Source: Salegentibacter tibetensis
GTDB taxonomy: Bacteria > Bacteroidota > Bacteroidia > Flavobacteriales > Flavobacteriaceae
Assembly (NCBI RefSeq): GCF_020164485.1
Contig: NZ_JAIQZA010000016.1
Location: 31,885-95,884, forward strand
Reading direction: 5' to 3'
Length of the DNA stretch: 64,000 nucleotides
The position numbers and the translations under genes were made by a program. Within the stretch, counting starts at the first letter, position 1. Each line of letters begins with the position of its first letter. Positions 1 through 8,295 of the stretch are shown piece after piece. Below the pieces are notes generated by a model. That model had not been told where the DNA came from and made no database searches. It saw only the letters and a list, made by a program, of their open reading frames with translations.

Positions 1-561
1 TGGATGGTTTACTTTACTGTTGAGCAATTCCATAACCAGGGTGACATTTTTCTTTTTTGCGTATTTAAGGAGCGGCTTTAAACCTTTGGAACAATTTTTA
101 ATTCCGGTTTGCTCATCCATCCCGCGCCGATTTCCGGAAAATACAATCACATTTTTAATCCCATGCTCTGAAGCTTTATCGATTAAGCCTTTATATTTCT
201 CCTGAAGATTTTTATGGTTTTTGGGTTCATTAAACCCGTTTTCGATATCGGCAAACTCATCAGTAGCCATTGAGCAAACCAATCCGTATTTCTCAACAGT
301 ATCCCATTCTGAAGGTTTTAAAAGATCTATTGCCTGAATTCCCATATTCGCACAAGATTTCGCGAACTCGTCTAAAGGAATATCCTGAAAACACCAACGA
401 CAAACCGAATGTTTTATATTGTTCTTTTTGCTATTTGGCAAAGTGTTATTATCAATATAATTCATAGCAGCAAAAGAAGATGCTACCCCTCCCAGGCTTA
501 AGACTCCTGAGCCAATGGCTATACTCTTTAGCGCATCACGCCTTGAAAATTTCTTTTCCAT
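1..561 (-). CDS. Tat-exported sugar isomerase/hydroxypyruvate isomerase-like TIM-barrel protein (C-terminus outside window)
   Basis: The reading frame starts with ATG at 561 and runs without a stop to base 1, giving 187 residues, so the C-terminal part lies beyond the window. The N-terminus has a twin-arginine pattern (SRRDALK at about residues 6-12) followed by a hydrophobic, Ala/Gly-rich segment, as in Tat signal peptides. The mature part opens with IKHSVCRWCF and contains VIVFSGNRRG and a strand ending VTLVMELLN, which fits the xylose isomerase-like TIM-barrel family (hydroxypyruvate isomerase and related sugar isomerases/epimerases), in which the Glu of MELLN would be a metal ligand. Family assignment rests on this pattern; the substrate is unknown. 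It is separated by about 290 bases of AT-rich DNA from the regulator gene that follows on the same strand. Confidence 0.75.
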   Translation of the reverse strand, partial: MEKKFSRRDALKSIAIGSGVLSLGGVASSFAAMNYIDNNTLPNSKKNNIKHSVCRWCFQDIPLDEFAKSCANMGIQAIDLLKPSEWDTVEKYGLVCSMATDEFADIENGFNEPKNHKNLQEKYKGLIDKASEHGIKNVIVFSGNRRGMDEQTGIKNCSKGLKPLLKYAKKKNVTLVMELLNSKVNHP

Positions 562-852
562 ATTTTTGGTTTTTAGTTGGTCTAATAAATTGAGGGATCA
601 AAAAAGTCGAAAATCGAAAAAGTTACTAATCAAATGTTCTTTTTCCTCCAAAATATAATTTGCAATATCAAAATGATTAAAGAAAAAGTTTGTTTAGTTT
701 CCCGCAAACAGCAATAAAATATAATTATAAACTCTGTTTTAACAAAAATAATTATAAACGTAAAATTTACAATTATTTTTTAAAAAACAAATTTTTTACC
801 GGGAATTTTTTTAGTTTTTTCTTAACAAGAAAAGGATTCAGAAAAATTACTA

Positions 853-1557
853 CTAAGCTATTTCAAAGTTATAGCCAGATTCCAATAACTTTTTGTAATT
901 CGTATAATCAAATTTATAGAGGAAAGCACCTCTACGGGAAGTAGATTTGTCTTTTTCATCCAGTTTTATCAATACATTGAGCGAAAGCACTTTTTTCCTG
1001 AAATTTCTGGCATCGAGCTCTTTCTGGTAAATAGCCTCATAAAGTTGTTGAAGTTGGGGAATAGTAAATTTTTCTGGCAGTAATTCAAAACCAATTGGTT
1101 TAAATCGTGCCTTGCGTTTTAGGCGGTCTAAGGCATCATTTACCATCTGATCATGATCCAATACCAGGTCTGGTACTTCGTCTATCTCATACCAATGGGC
1201 TCCGTGTTTTTGCACCAGTTCTTTATCGTATTCATCCAGCCTGATTAGCGCATACTGCCCAATAGAAATTGAACGATAACCGGGATCCCTTTCAGACTTT
1301 CCGTAGCTTTTAAGCTCTTCCATAAACACGTTTTCAAGACCGGTAATTTCTTTAAGGACGCGCTTTGCTGCCTGATCTACATCTTCATCAAGCTTCACAA
1401 AACTCCCTATTAAAGACCAGGAATCTATAAGTGGCTCTACCCTTCTTTTAAATATAAGCAGTTTGAGTTTGCCTTTATCAAAACCAAAAATTATACAGTC
1501 GGTAGCGACATACATTTTATCGTTTTGAGCATAATAATCTAAAATGGGTGCAGGCAT
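853..1557 (-). CDS. Nudix-domain sugar regulator (NrtR/AraR-like)
   Basis: A 234-aa protein with an N-terminal Nudix fold (residues about 15-145) and a C-terminal winged-helix-like part (about 150-230, with LLPEKFTIPQLQQLYEAIY). This is the architecture of NrtR-type repressors, which in Bacteroidetes include the arabinose regulator AraR. The Nudix box is degenerate: after GSFVKLDED the expected REUxEE core reads KRVLKE, so catalysis is probably lost and the domain likely senses a sugar or nucleotide ligand. It sits immediately after a sodium/solute symporter and an aldose epimerase on the same strand, which supports a role in controlling sugar uptake. The sugar itself (arabinose by analogy) is inference. 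Start is ATG. Confidence 0.8.
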   Translation of the reverse strand: MPAPILDYYAQNDKMYVATDCIIFGFDKGKLKLLIFKRRVEPLIDSWSLIGSFVKLDEDVDQAAKRVLKEITGLENVFMEELKSYGKSERDPGYRSISIGQYALIRLDEYDKELVQKHGAHWYEIDEVPDLVLDHDQMVNDALDRLKRKARFKPIGFELLPEKFTIPQLQQLYEAIYQKELDARNFRKKVLSLNVLIKLDEKDKSTSRRGAFLYKFDYTNYKKLLESGYNFEIA

Positions 1558-1703
1558 AAGGGTTTGGTAATTTCGGTATAAATATAATCAAAAGTAAAAA
1601 CCCGGGACTAAGTCTACCAGTCATAAGGCTAAACAGTAAAATATTTGTGTCCAGCCTTTTTTATTATAATAGCCCCTGGTAAATAAATTATTATTCAAAA
1701 AAC

Positions 1704-3293
1704 TTACTGTGCAAAGTATGCGTATATAAAAACGACAAGAACTACAATTCCCAGTCCAACTGGTTTTACCAATTTCCAGGGCTGAATATCCACCTGCCTT
1801 GTATAATCTAAAACAAAAGGTTTAATTCTAGGTTTCCATTTTCCGATAACGAACATAATGATCACGTTAAGCACAAATAAAATAGCCATTACATGGAGGT
1901 AATGCGGTAGGGAATCTTCTCCTACTACAAAATACTTAAGACCCAAATAGATTAAGTAGAAACCAACCCCACTAAAAATTGCGACTTTGGCAGCAATTGC
2001 CGGAATTCGTTTAGTCAGATAACCCACAATTACAATTGTTAAGATAGGAATACTGTAACTTCCATTTACTTCCTGCAAATAACCGAAAAGGCCTTGTGGT
2101 GCGTTGGCAATAAAGGGCGCGATAAGCATAGCTCCAATGGCCAGGAATATCCCGAAGCGTTTTCCCTGTTTTACCACTTTAGCTTCACTGGCTTCCTGAT
2201 TGAAATACTGTTTGTAAATATCTATTCCGAAAAGGGTTACTGAACTGTTTAAAGCGGAATTAAAGGAACTCAAAATTGCACCAAAAAGAACGGCGGCGAA
2301 AAAACCTGTAAGCACCGGTGGAAGCACCGCGTTCACCAATGCTGGGTAAGCCTGATCGGCATTTTCTAAATCTCCCTGAAACATATGCCAGGCAATAATA
2401 CCCGGTAAAACTACGATGATTGGCCCAAGGATCTTAATGAATGCAGCCAGCATTAATCCTTTTTGACCCTCTCTAAGGTTTTTAGCCGCGAGAGCCCGCT
2501 GAATAATCGCCTGATTGGTTCCCCAGTAGAATAATTGCACCAGCATCATCCCGGTAAATATCGTTGAAAATGGCACCGAAGCATCAGGCCCACCAATAGA
2601 GTTAAATTTCTCAGGATTAGAATCCACTAAAGTTTCCAGGCCATTAATAATACCGCCATCTCCAATGGCCATAAGTCCAAAAATGGGGATTAGCAAACCA
2701 CCTATAAGTAAACCTACCGCATTAATAGTATCTGAAACGGCTACAGCCTTTAAACCTCCGAAAATGGCGTAAATAGAGCCGATTATTCCAATGCCCCAAA
2801 CTGTTAGCCAGAGTGCGGCATTTGAACTTACCCCTAACATTTCAGGAATTCCAAACATCGTGCTAATCGCTAAAGCACCGGAATAAAGTACAATGGGTAA
2901 GAAAATGATCATATACCCCGATAGGAATAGCGCAGAAACCAGGGTTTTCGTTCCTCTATCAAATCGCTTTTCCAGAAATTGCGGTACGGTAGTTAGACCT
3001 CCTTTTAAATAGCGTGGTAATAAAAACAAAGCGGTTAACACTATGGCAATCGCTGCAAGGGTTTCCCAGGCCATAACTAAAATTCCTTCACTAAAAGCCT
3101 GGCCGTTTAAACCTACAATTTGCTCTGTAGATAAATTAGTAAGCAATACCGAACCAGCAATAACGCCCGCGGTAAGGCTTCTTCCTCCAAGAAAATATCC
3201 ATCACTCGTATTTTCATCGGTTTTTCGGGTTGCCAGATAAGCGATAATAGCTACCAATAGCGTAAAACCAATGAATGATAAAATTCCAACCAT
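1704..3293 (-). CDS. Sodium/solute symporter (SSS family, SGLT-like)
   Basis: A 529-aa, strongly hydrophobic protein with about 14 membrane segments. The first helix region and the motif SVLLTNLSTEQIVGLNGQAF match the SGLT-type sodium/sugar symporters (vSGLT group), and further stretches such as GGLKAVAVSDTINAVGL and GAILSSFNSALNSSVTLFGIDIYKQYF are typical of the family. Length is normal. It should move a sugar or a related solute across the inner membrane with sodium. The gene lies 71 bases after the epimerase gene and 146 bases before the Nudix-type regulator, all on the minus strand, so it is probably part of a sugar-uptake operon. Substrate cannot be read from the sequence. Confidence 0.9.
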   Translation of the reverse strand: MVGILSFIGFTLLVAIIAYLATRKTDENTSDGYFLGGRSLTAGVIAGSVLLTNLSTEQIVGLNGQAFSEGILVMAWETLAAIAIVLTALFLLPRYLKGGLTTVPQFLEKRFDRGTKTLVSALFLSGYMIIFLPIVLYSGALAISTMFGIPEMLGVSSNAALWLTVWGIGIIGSIYAIFGGLKAVAVSDTINAVGLLIGGLLIPIFGLMAIGDGGIINGLETLVDSNPEKFNSIGGPDASVPFSTIFTGMMLVQLFYWGTNQAIIQRALAAKNLREGQKGLMLAAFIKILGPIIVVLPGIIAWHMFQGDLENADQAYPALVNAVLPPVLTGFFAAVLFGAILSSFNSALNSSVTLFGIDIYKQYFNQEASEAKVVKQGKRFGIFLAIGAMLIAPFIANAPQGLFGYLQEVNGSYSIPILTIVIVGYLTKRIPAIAAKVAIFSGVGFYLIYLGLKYFVVGEDSLPHYLHVMAILFVLNVIIMFVIGKWKPRIKPFVLDYTRQVDIQPWKLVKPVGLGIVVLVVFIYAYFAQ

Positions 3294-3364
3294 AGCTTAA
3301 TTTAAAATTTTGTTAAATATAAAATTTTAATTGAAAGTTATACTCTTCTTAGTCTTTAAACTTC

Positions 3365-4363
3365 TTAATATCCACTAACTGAAAATTTATAGGAAATCGA
3401 GTTATAATATTGCTCTCCCGGTTTTAAAACAGCTTTAGGAAAATTTCTAAAATTAGGAGCATCAGGGAAATTTTGTGCCTCGAGGCATAGCGAAGGATAT
3501 TGTTCAGCAATTTCGGTATGGTAATTCAGATCTTCAGGAAGGTTTTCAGGCGCATAGGTTACCAGTGCCTTCTGATTGGTTCTTACCTCCATTTTTATTC
3601 CTGTTAAGGGAGCAAAAAGTCTGGCTGCAACCTGATCTTTTTCAGATTTCAAAACAAAAGTATCGTCAAGATTTCGATTTCCTATCAATTTACTTTCGCT
3701 AAAATTTTTAGGATTTTTTTTCAGCTTGGTTAGATTTCCGGTAGGTAATAAATTTTTATCCACTTCCAGGATTTTTTCTGCTGAAATCTTTAAAAAATGA
3801 TCGCTTATACTGCCCCCTCCATTGAGATTAAAATATGTATGATTGGTTAGATTAACAACCGTTTTTTTATCGGTTTTTGCCGAATATTCTATTAGCAATT
3901 CATTATTCTCTGTAAGTATATACTTAACCTCAACTTCTAAATTCCCCGGGTAAGATTCTTCGCCGTCTTTACTGAAATAACTCAATTTCACCGAAGGATT
4001 AGGCGCGGATGTCTCTTCTACAATTTCCCATATTTTATACTGAAATCCATAATTGCCCCCGTGTAGATGCACATCATCCTGCTCAAATAATTTATAAGTG
4101 GTTTCATCAAGCTTGAATTGACCTTTAGAAATTCTCCCGGCATAACGGCCAACTGAAGCACCAAAACATTTATTATGCTCTTTGTAAGCGGAAGTAACAA
4201 AGTCTTCAGCCCTTGGGCTTACTACCACATTTATAATTTCCCCGCTTTTATCCTTTATCTTAAAGCTAAGCACCGCAGCACCGAAATTAAGAACCTCGAG
4301 CTCGCTACCTTTATTGTTCACAAGGCTTAATGTTTTAAGATCTTCTTTTCTTATAGCTTTCAA
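3365..4363 (-). CDS. galM: Aldose 1-epimerase (galactose mutarotase family)
   Basis: A 332-aa cytoplasmic protein with the aldose 1-epimerase signatures in order: FGASVGRYAGRIS, LHGGNYGFQYKIWEI, NLTNHTYFNLNG (catalytic His in NHTYFN), LDDTFVL, and SLCLEAQNFPDAPN (catalytic Glu in CLEAQ). It interconverts alpha and beta anomers of aldoses such as galactose or arabinose. The only sensible start is TTG at 4363, preceded by an AGAGAG ribosome-binding site; there is no ATG early enough to keep the first strand. It follows the DUF885 gene by 11 bases and precedes the symporter, so it belongs to the same transcription unit. There is no signal peptide, unlike many Bacteroidetes GalM proteins. Confidence 0.92.
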   Translation of the reverse strand: MKAIRKEDLKTLSLVNNKGSELEVLNFGAAVLSFKIKDKSGEIINVVVSPRAEDFVTSAYKEHNKCFGASVGRYAGRISKGQFKLDETTYKLFEQDDVHLHGGNYGFQYKIWEIVEETSAPNPSVKLSYFSKDGEESYPGNLEVEVKYILTENNELLIEYSAKTDKKTVVNLTNHTYFNLNGGGSISDHFLKISAEKILEVDKNLLPTGNLTKLKKNPKNFSESKLIGNRNLDDTFVLKSEKDQVAARLFAPLTGIKMEVRTNQKALVTYAPENLPEDLNYHTEIAEQYPSLCLEAQNFPDAPNFRNFPKAVLKPGEQYYNSISYKFSVSGY

Positions 4364-4374
4364 ATTCTCTCTTT

Positions 4375-6198
4375 TTAGTTGTTTTTCCCCGAAATCCAGT
4401 CTTCAACTTTTTCTTCGAGAATATTCAAAGGTAAGGCTCCATCCAGAAGAATCACATCATGGAATTCCCTAATATCGAAATCTTCTCCCAGTTCTTCTTT
4501 GGCATTTTCCCTTATTTCCAGGATTTTATTCATTCCAATCTTATAAGCCGTTGCCTGGCCGGGCATTACTATATGCCGTTCCACCATCTTTACACAATCA
4601 CTTTCAGCATTTGGAGTGTTTTCCTTATAATAGGCAATTCCCTCTTCACGTGTCCATTTTTTAGCGTGAATCCCGGTATCTACAACCAGCCTGCACGAAC
4701 GCCAAAGTTCCATTGCCAGGCGGCCAAAATCTGAATAAGGATCTTCGTAAAATCCAATTTCCTTTGGCAACAGTTCGCTGTAAAGTCCCCAACCTTCTAC
4801 ATAAGCGGTATAAAAACTGAATTTCCTAAACTGCGGAATATCTTCTAATTCCTGGGCAATGGCGATTTGCATATGATGACCCGGGATCCCTTCGTGGTAA
4901 GCCAAAGCCTCCATTTGGTAAGTGGGCATCGCAGCCATATCGTATAAATTCGCATAATAAGTACCCGGTCTTGAACCATCGGTTGCAGGTTGCTGATAAA
5001 AAGCTTTTCCTGCACTTTTTTCCCTAAAGGGTTCCACGGCCTTCACTACCAGTTCTGCTTCAGGTTTGGTTAAAAATAAATCGTCTAACCTGCCCTTCAT
5101 GGTGTTGATGATTGCAGTAGCTTCATTTAGATATTTTTTACGGCCTATAGAATCATTAGCATAATAGAACTGCTCATCGCTTCTCATAAATTCAAAGAAA
5201 TCCTGAAGCGTGCCATCAAAGCCAACTTCATTCTTGATTTCTTCCATTTCAGTATGAATGCGCGCTACTTCTTTCAAGCCAATTTGATGAATTTCTTCTG
5301 CTGAAAGATTAGTAGTGGTGGTTCTTTTCAAGGCGTTCTTATAAAAATCATCTCCTTTTGGGAACTTCCAGGCACCTGCATCGTTATTTGCACGTTTTTG
5401 CTGAATTTCAAGAAATGAAATTAAATTCTCATAAGCAGGTTTTACATTTTTTACCAACGCATTTTCTGCAGCATTTATTAATTCCTTTTTCTTCTCCCCC
5501 GGGATCTCCAGGTTTTCGGTTTTGGTCTTAAAATCTTTTAGTAAAGCACTTTCATCGGTGGATTTACCAAAAGGCTTTCCTCTTAATACATTTCTACTGG
5601 CATCGAGGACTTTTTCAAAGACAAAAACCGGTGGAACAATCCCGTTTTGTTCCCTTATTTTAAGATTTCCAATAACCTCTTCCATCACCCCGGGAATTTT
5701 CTCCAATCTGGAAATATAAGCCTTAGCATCGCTAACTGAATCTATGCGGTGCATGTTGATTAAAAATGCAGGCAATTCAGCGTGATAACCAAACATCTGA
5801 TTCACCGGATAATTATAAAACCGATAATCGTAATCGGCTATTTCATTTTCAATCTTCTGGCGATAGAGATCGTAGCTTAAACGGGTTTGCTCATTTAAAG
5901 CTTCTACCTCTACTTTTTTCAGATATTCAAGTCGGTTTTTGGCTTTTTTGAGGTCTTCGACATACTTCAAATGAGAAAAATCATCCCATTTCCCATAATC
6001 GGACTTCTGACCAAGACGGGTTTGCATCATTGGAGAATCAGCTACATCTTTCTGAAATTCGGCTTCAAAATATTCGTTTAATTTTTCTGAATGCTCTGCA
6101 ATTTCTTCTTCAGAATAATCCCCGTTTTTATCGTTACAGGAAATCATAAGTACTAAAAGCGCTATAGCTAAGATTGAATTGATAAGCCTAAAGTTCAT
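4375..6198 (-). CDS. DUF885 family lipoprotein, predicted zinc metallopeptidase
   Basis: A 607-aa protein with a lipoprotein signal: a hydrophobic helix ending in LMISC with the lipid-bearing Cys near residue 21, then an acidic stretch. The DUF885 signature is clear: YHEGIPGHHMQ around residue 435 (an HExxxGHH metal-binding motif) and AYVEGWGLYSELLPKE around residue 468 with a further Glu ligand, and MVERHIVMPGQATAYKIG near the C-terminus. Members are predicted gluzincin-like peptidases; the exact substrate is generally unknown. It lies three bases after the CocE-type hydrolase gene, so the two are probably co-expressed and may both process peptides in the periplasm. Confidence 0.9.
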   Translation of the reverse strand: MNFRLINSILAIALLVLMISCNDKNGDYSEEEIAEHSEKLNEYFEAEFQKDVADSPMMQTRLGQKSDYGKWDDFSHLKYVEDLKKAKNRLEYLKKVEVEALNEQTRLSYDLYRQKIENEIADYDYRFYNYPVNQMFGYHAELPAFLINMHRIDSVSDAKAYISRLEKIPGVMEEVIGNLKIREQNGIVPPVFVFEKVLDASRNVLRGKPFGKSTDESALLKDFKTKTENLEIPGEKKKELINAAENALVKNVKPAYENLISFLEIQQKRANNDAGAWKFPKGDDFYKNALKRTTTTNLSAEEIHQIGLKEVARIHTEMEEIKNEVGFDGTLQDFFEFMRSDEQFYYANDSIGRKKYLNEATAIINTMKGRLDDLFLTKPEAELVVKAVEPFREKSAGKAFYQQPATDGSRPGTYYANLYDMAAMPTYQMEALAYHEGIPGHHMQIAIAQELEDIPQFRKFSFYTAYVEGWGLYSELLPKEIGFYEDPYSDFGRLAMELWRSCRLVVDTGIHAKKWTREEGIAYYKENTPNAESDCVKMVERHIVMPGQATAYKIGMNKILEIRENAKEELGEDFDIREFHDVILLDGALPLNILEEKVEDWISGKNN

Positions 6199-6201
6199 TT
6201 T

Positions 6202-8049
6202 CTATTCTTTTAATACTGAAAATTCTATTGCAGAATCTCCAAATACGGTGTGGGTTTGTTTTTGAAAATCTTCTTCTTCCGCTTGAAAAATATTAGGAAC
6301 ATAAGTCTGCGGATTTAAGTCTATAAGTGGAAACCAGGTACTTTGCACCTGAATTTGCAGTTTGTGCCCTTTTTTGAAAGTATGATTAATATCCTGAAGC
6401 GTGATATTTACCGAAGTTTTCTCATTAGGTTCAAATGGCTCAGGATTTTCAAAACTGTTTCTAAAACGTCCTCGCAGAACCTCGCTGCGAACCATCATAT
6501 GGTAATTACCCATATCAAGGTGCTTCATTGTTTCTTCATAATTTTCGGCGTCAGGTGGGTAAACATCTATTACTTTCACCACCCAATCGGCTGCGCTTCC
6601 TGTGGTAGCCACATTTAAACGAGCCATAATCTCCCCGGTAAGTTTCATATCTTCTTCCAGTACCTCGGTTTCAAAAACCAAAACATCGGGTCTTCTGGCA
6701 GAAAAGCGCTGGTCGCCGGTCATATACTCTCTTGGAGTGAAAACCGCTTTAATTTCATCGTTATAAGAAACCGGTTTTTCAGGGTCGCTTACAAAGCTTT
6801 CCTCATTATCAGTCGCTTCATCAGTTAATTTCTGATCATCTCCCAGGTAAAAAACCTTTTCTTCGGTATTTTTTGGAGGCCATGCTTCATAAGAATTCCA
6901 TTTTCTCGCACCGGTATCATAAACATAAGCTTCAGCAAGATCCAAGTCGCCATCTCCACCTTCTTTTAGGAAATGATTAAAGAATTTTGTTTCAATATTC
7001 CTTTGATAATCTTCAGAAAGATTATCACCGAAATAAACATTCCCTACTGCCTGCCTTTCAGTTTGTCTCGCCCAGTCGCCGTGGCTCCAGGGACCAAAAA
7101 CCATAATATTATAATTATCGCTGGTTTCTTCAATTTTCTTATAAGTATTAAAAGGTCCGTAAAGATCTTCAGCATCAAACAATCCGCCTACGACCATTAC
7201 TGCCGGCTCAATATCTTCTAAATGCTGAATAATCCCCCTACTCTGCCAGAATTCATCATAATTTGGATGCTCCTTTAATTGCTGCCAGAACAGATTGTCT
7301 TCGCCATAGTATTCATCCAGGTTACTTAGCGGACCAACATCTAAAAAGAATTGATACTGGTCTTGAGTCCCAAGATCTGGCAATTCGTACCAGGCCTCGG
7401 TAGTTGGCCCGGTTTTATCATATCCAAAAAGCGCAGTGGCTCTCCAGTAACTCAATAAATAAGCGCCATTATGATGAAAATCGTCAAAAAAGAAATCCCC
7501 GATTCCCGCTTGTGGCGAGGCTGCTTTTAGGGCAGGGTGTGCATCTACCAAAGAAGCAACAGCGTAGTGGCCGGGATAAGAAATTCCCCAGGTTGCCACC
7601 CTTCCGTTATTATTGTCTACATTGTTGATGAGCCACTCTATAGTATCGTAAGTATCGCTTGATTCATCGAATTCATCTCCAGATTTATTCGGAATAATCG
7701 CGCGCATATTATCATATTTCCCTTCACTCATCCAACGCCCGCGTACATCCTGGTAAACAACTATATTCCCTTCTTTCATCAAATATTCGTTAGGGCTGAT
7801 AAGCGAACGAAATTGATCTTCACCATAAGGTCTGGAACTATATGGTGTACGCTGCATAAGAATAGGATATTCTTTAGAAGTATCTTTTGGGGAATAAATG
7901 GTGGTGTGAAGGTTTGTGCCGTCCCGCATCGGGATATCTACTTCTGTTTTGTTATAATGTTCTTTTACATCATATTCTGCCTGCGCAATAATATGAACAG
8001 GTAAAAAACTCAAAAACAGAAGGATAAAACTTAAACGGAGTAATTTCAT
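6202..8049 (-). CDS. CocE/NonD family hydrolase (X-Pro dipeptidyl-peptidase-like, S15)
   Basis: A 615-aa protein with a cleavable signal peptide ending in IIAQ. The N-terminal alpha/beta hydrolase domain has the nucleophile motif WGISYPG at about residues 153-160, an acid region GGLFDAEDLYG near 288, and a His region GPWSHGDW near 318, making a Ser-Asp-His triad. The C-terminal third is the jelly-roll domain of the X-Pro dipeptidyl-peptidase family (RRPDVLVFETEVLEEDMKLTG). Relatives cleave X-Pro peptides, cocaine, or glutaryl-acylated amino acids. This is the first gene of the minus-strand run that continues through DUF885, galM and the symporter. Three palindromes lie upstream in the 246-base gap. 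Confidence 0.9.
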   Translation of the reverse strand: MKLLRLSFILLFLSFLPVHIIAQAEYDVKEHYNKTEVDIPMRDGTNLHTTIYSPKDTSKEYPILMQRTPYSSRPYGEDQFRSLISPNEYLMKEGNIVVYQDVRGRWMSEGKYDNMRAIIPNKSGDEFDESSDTYDTIEWLINNVDNNNGRVATWGISYPGHYAVASLVDAHPALKAASPQAGIGDFFFDDFHHNGAYLLSYWRATALFGYDKTGPTTEAWYELPDLGTQDQYQFFLDVGPLSNLDEYYGEDNLFWQQLKEHPNYDEFWQSRGIIQHLEDIEPAVMVVGGLFDAEDLYGPFNTYKKIEETSDNYNIMVFGPWSHGDWARQTERQAVGNVYFGDNLSEDYQRNIETKFFNHFLKEGGDGDLDLAEAYVYDTGARKWNSYEAWPPKNTEEKVFYLGDDQKLTDEATDNEESFVSDPEKPVSYNDEIKAVFTPREYMTGDQRFSARRPDVLVFETEVLEEDMKLTGEIMARLNVATTGSAADWVVKVIDVYPPDAENYEETMKHLDMGNYHMMVRSEVLRGRFRNSFENPEPFEPNEKTSVNITLQDINHTFKKGHKLQIQVQSTWFPLIDLNPQTYVPNIFQAEEEDFQKQTHTVFGDSAIEFSVLKE

Positions 8050-8110
8050 AGTTTAGGGATATTTTAAGGCCCTAAGATAGAAATTACACCGATAAACCTA
8101 AAGGAATTTT

Positions 8111-8290
8111 ACTCGATAATCGAGTTTTAAATGAATCAAGGCTTGTTTCTAAATTGGAAAACATTTTCTAATTAAGACCTTCTAAGCTTGACAAGAAGTA
8201 ATTCACGTCGATAATCGAGAATTAAATACTCCAGGACTTAACTTATAATTCAAATATTATTCCATCTGTAAATGCCTCTCGAATATCGAG
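8111..8290. promoter_or_regulatory. Three related TCGA palindromes upstream of the hydrolase operon
   Basis: The gap between dsbD and the CocE-type gene holds ACTCGATAATCGAGT at 8111-8125 (7-bp arms around one base), TCGATAATCGA at 8208-8218, and CTCGAATATCGAG at 8278-8290 (5-bp arms). They share the half-site CTCGA/TCGAT. The first two lie in the upstream region of the minus-strand operon, so operator function is possible, but no regulator is linked to them by sequence alone; the third is next to the dsbD stop and may be chance. Confidence 0.4.
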
Positions 8291-8295
8291 GTTGT

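Noticed and set aside
690..944. 84-codon frame upstream of and overlapping the Nudix regulator
   Set aside because: Composed of AT-rich low-complexity codons and runs into the 3' end of a clear gene on the other strand.
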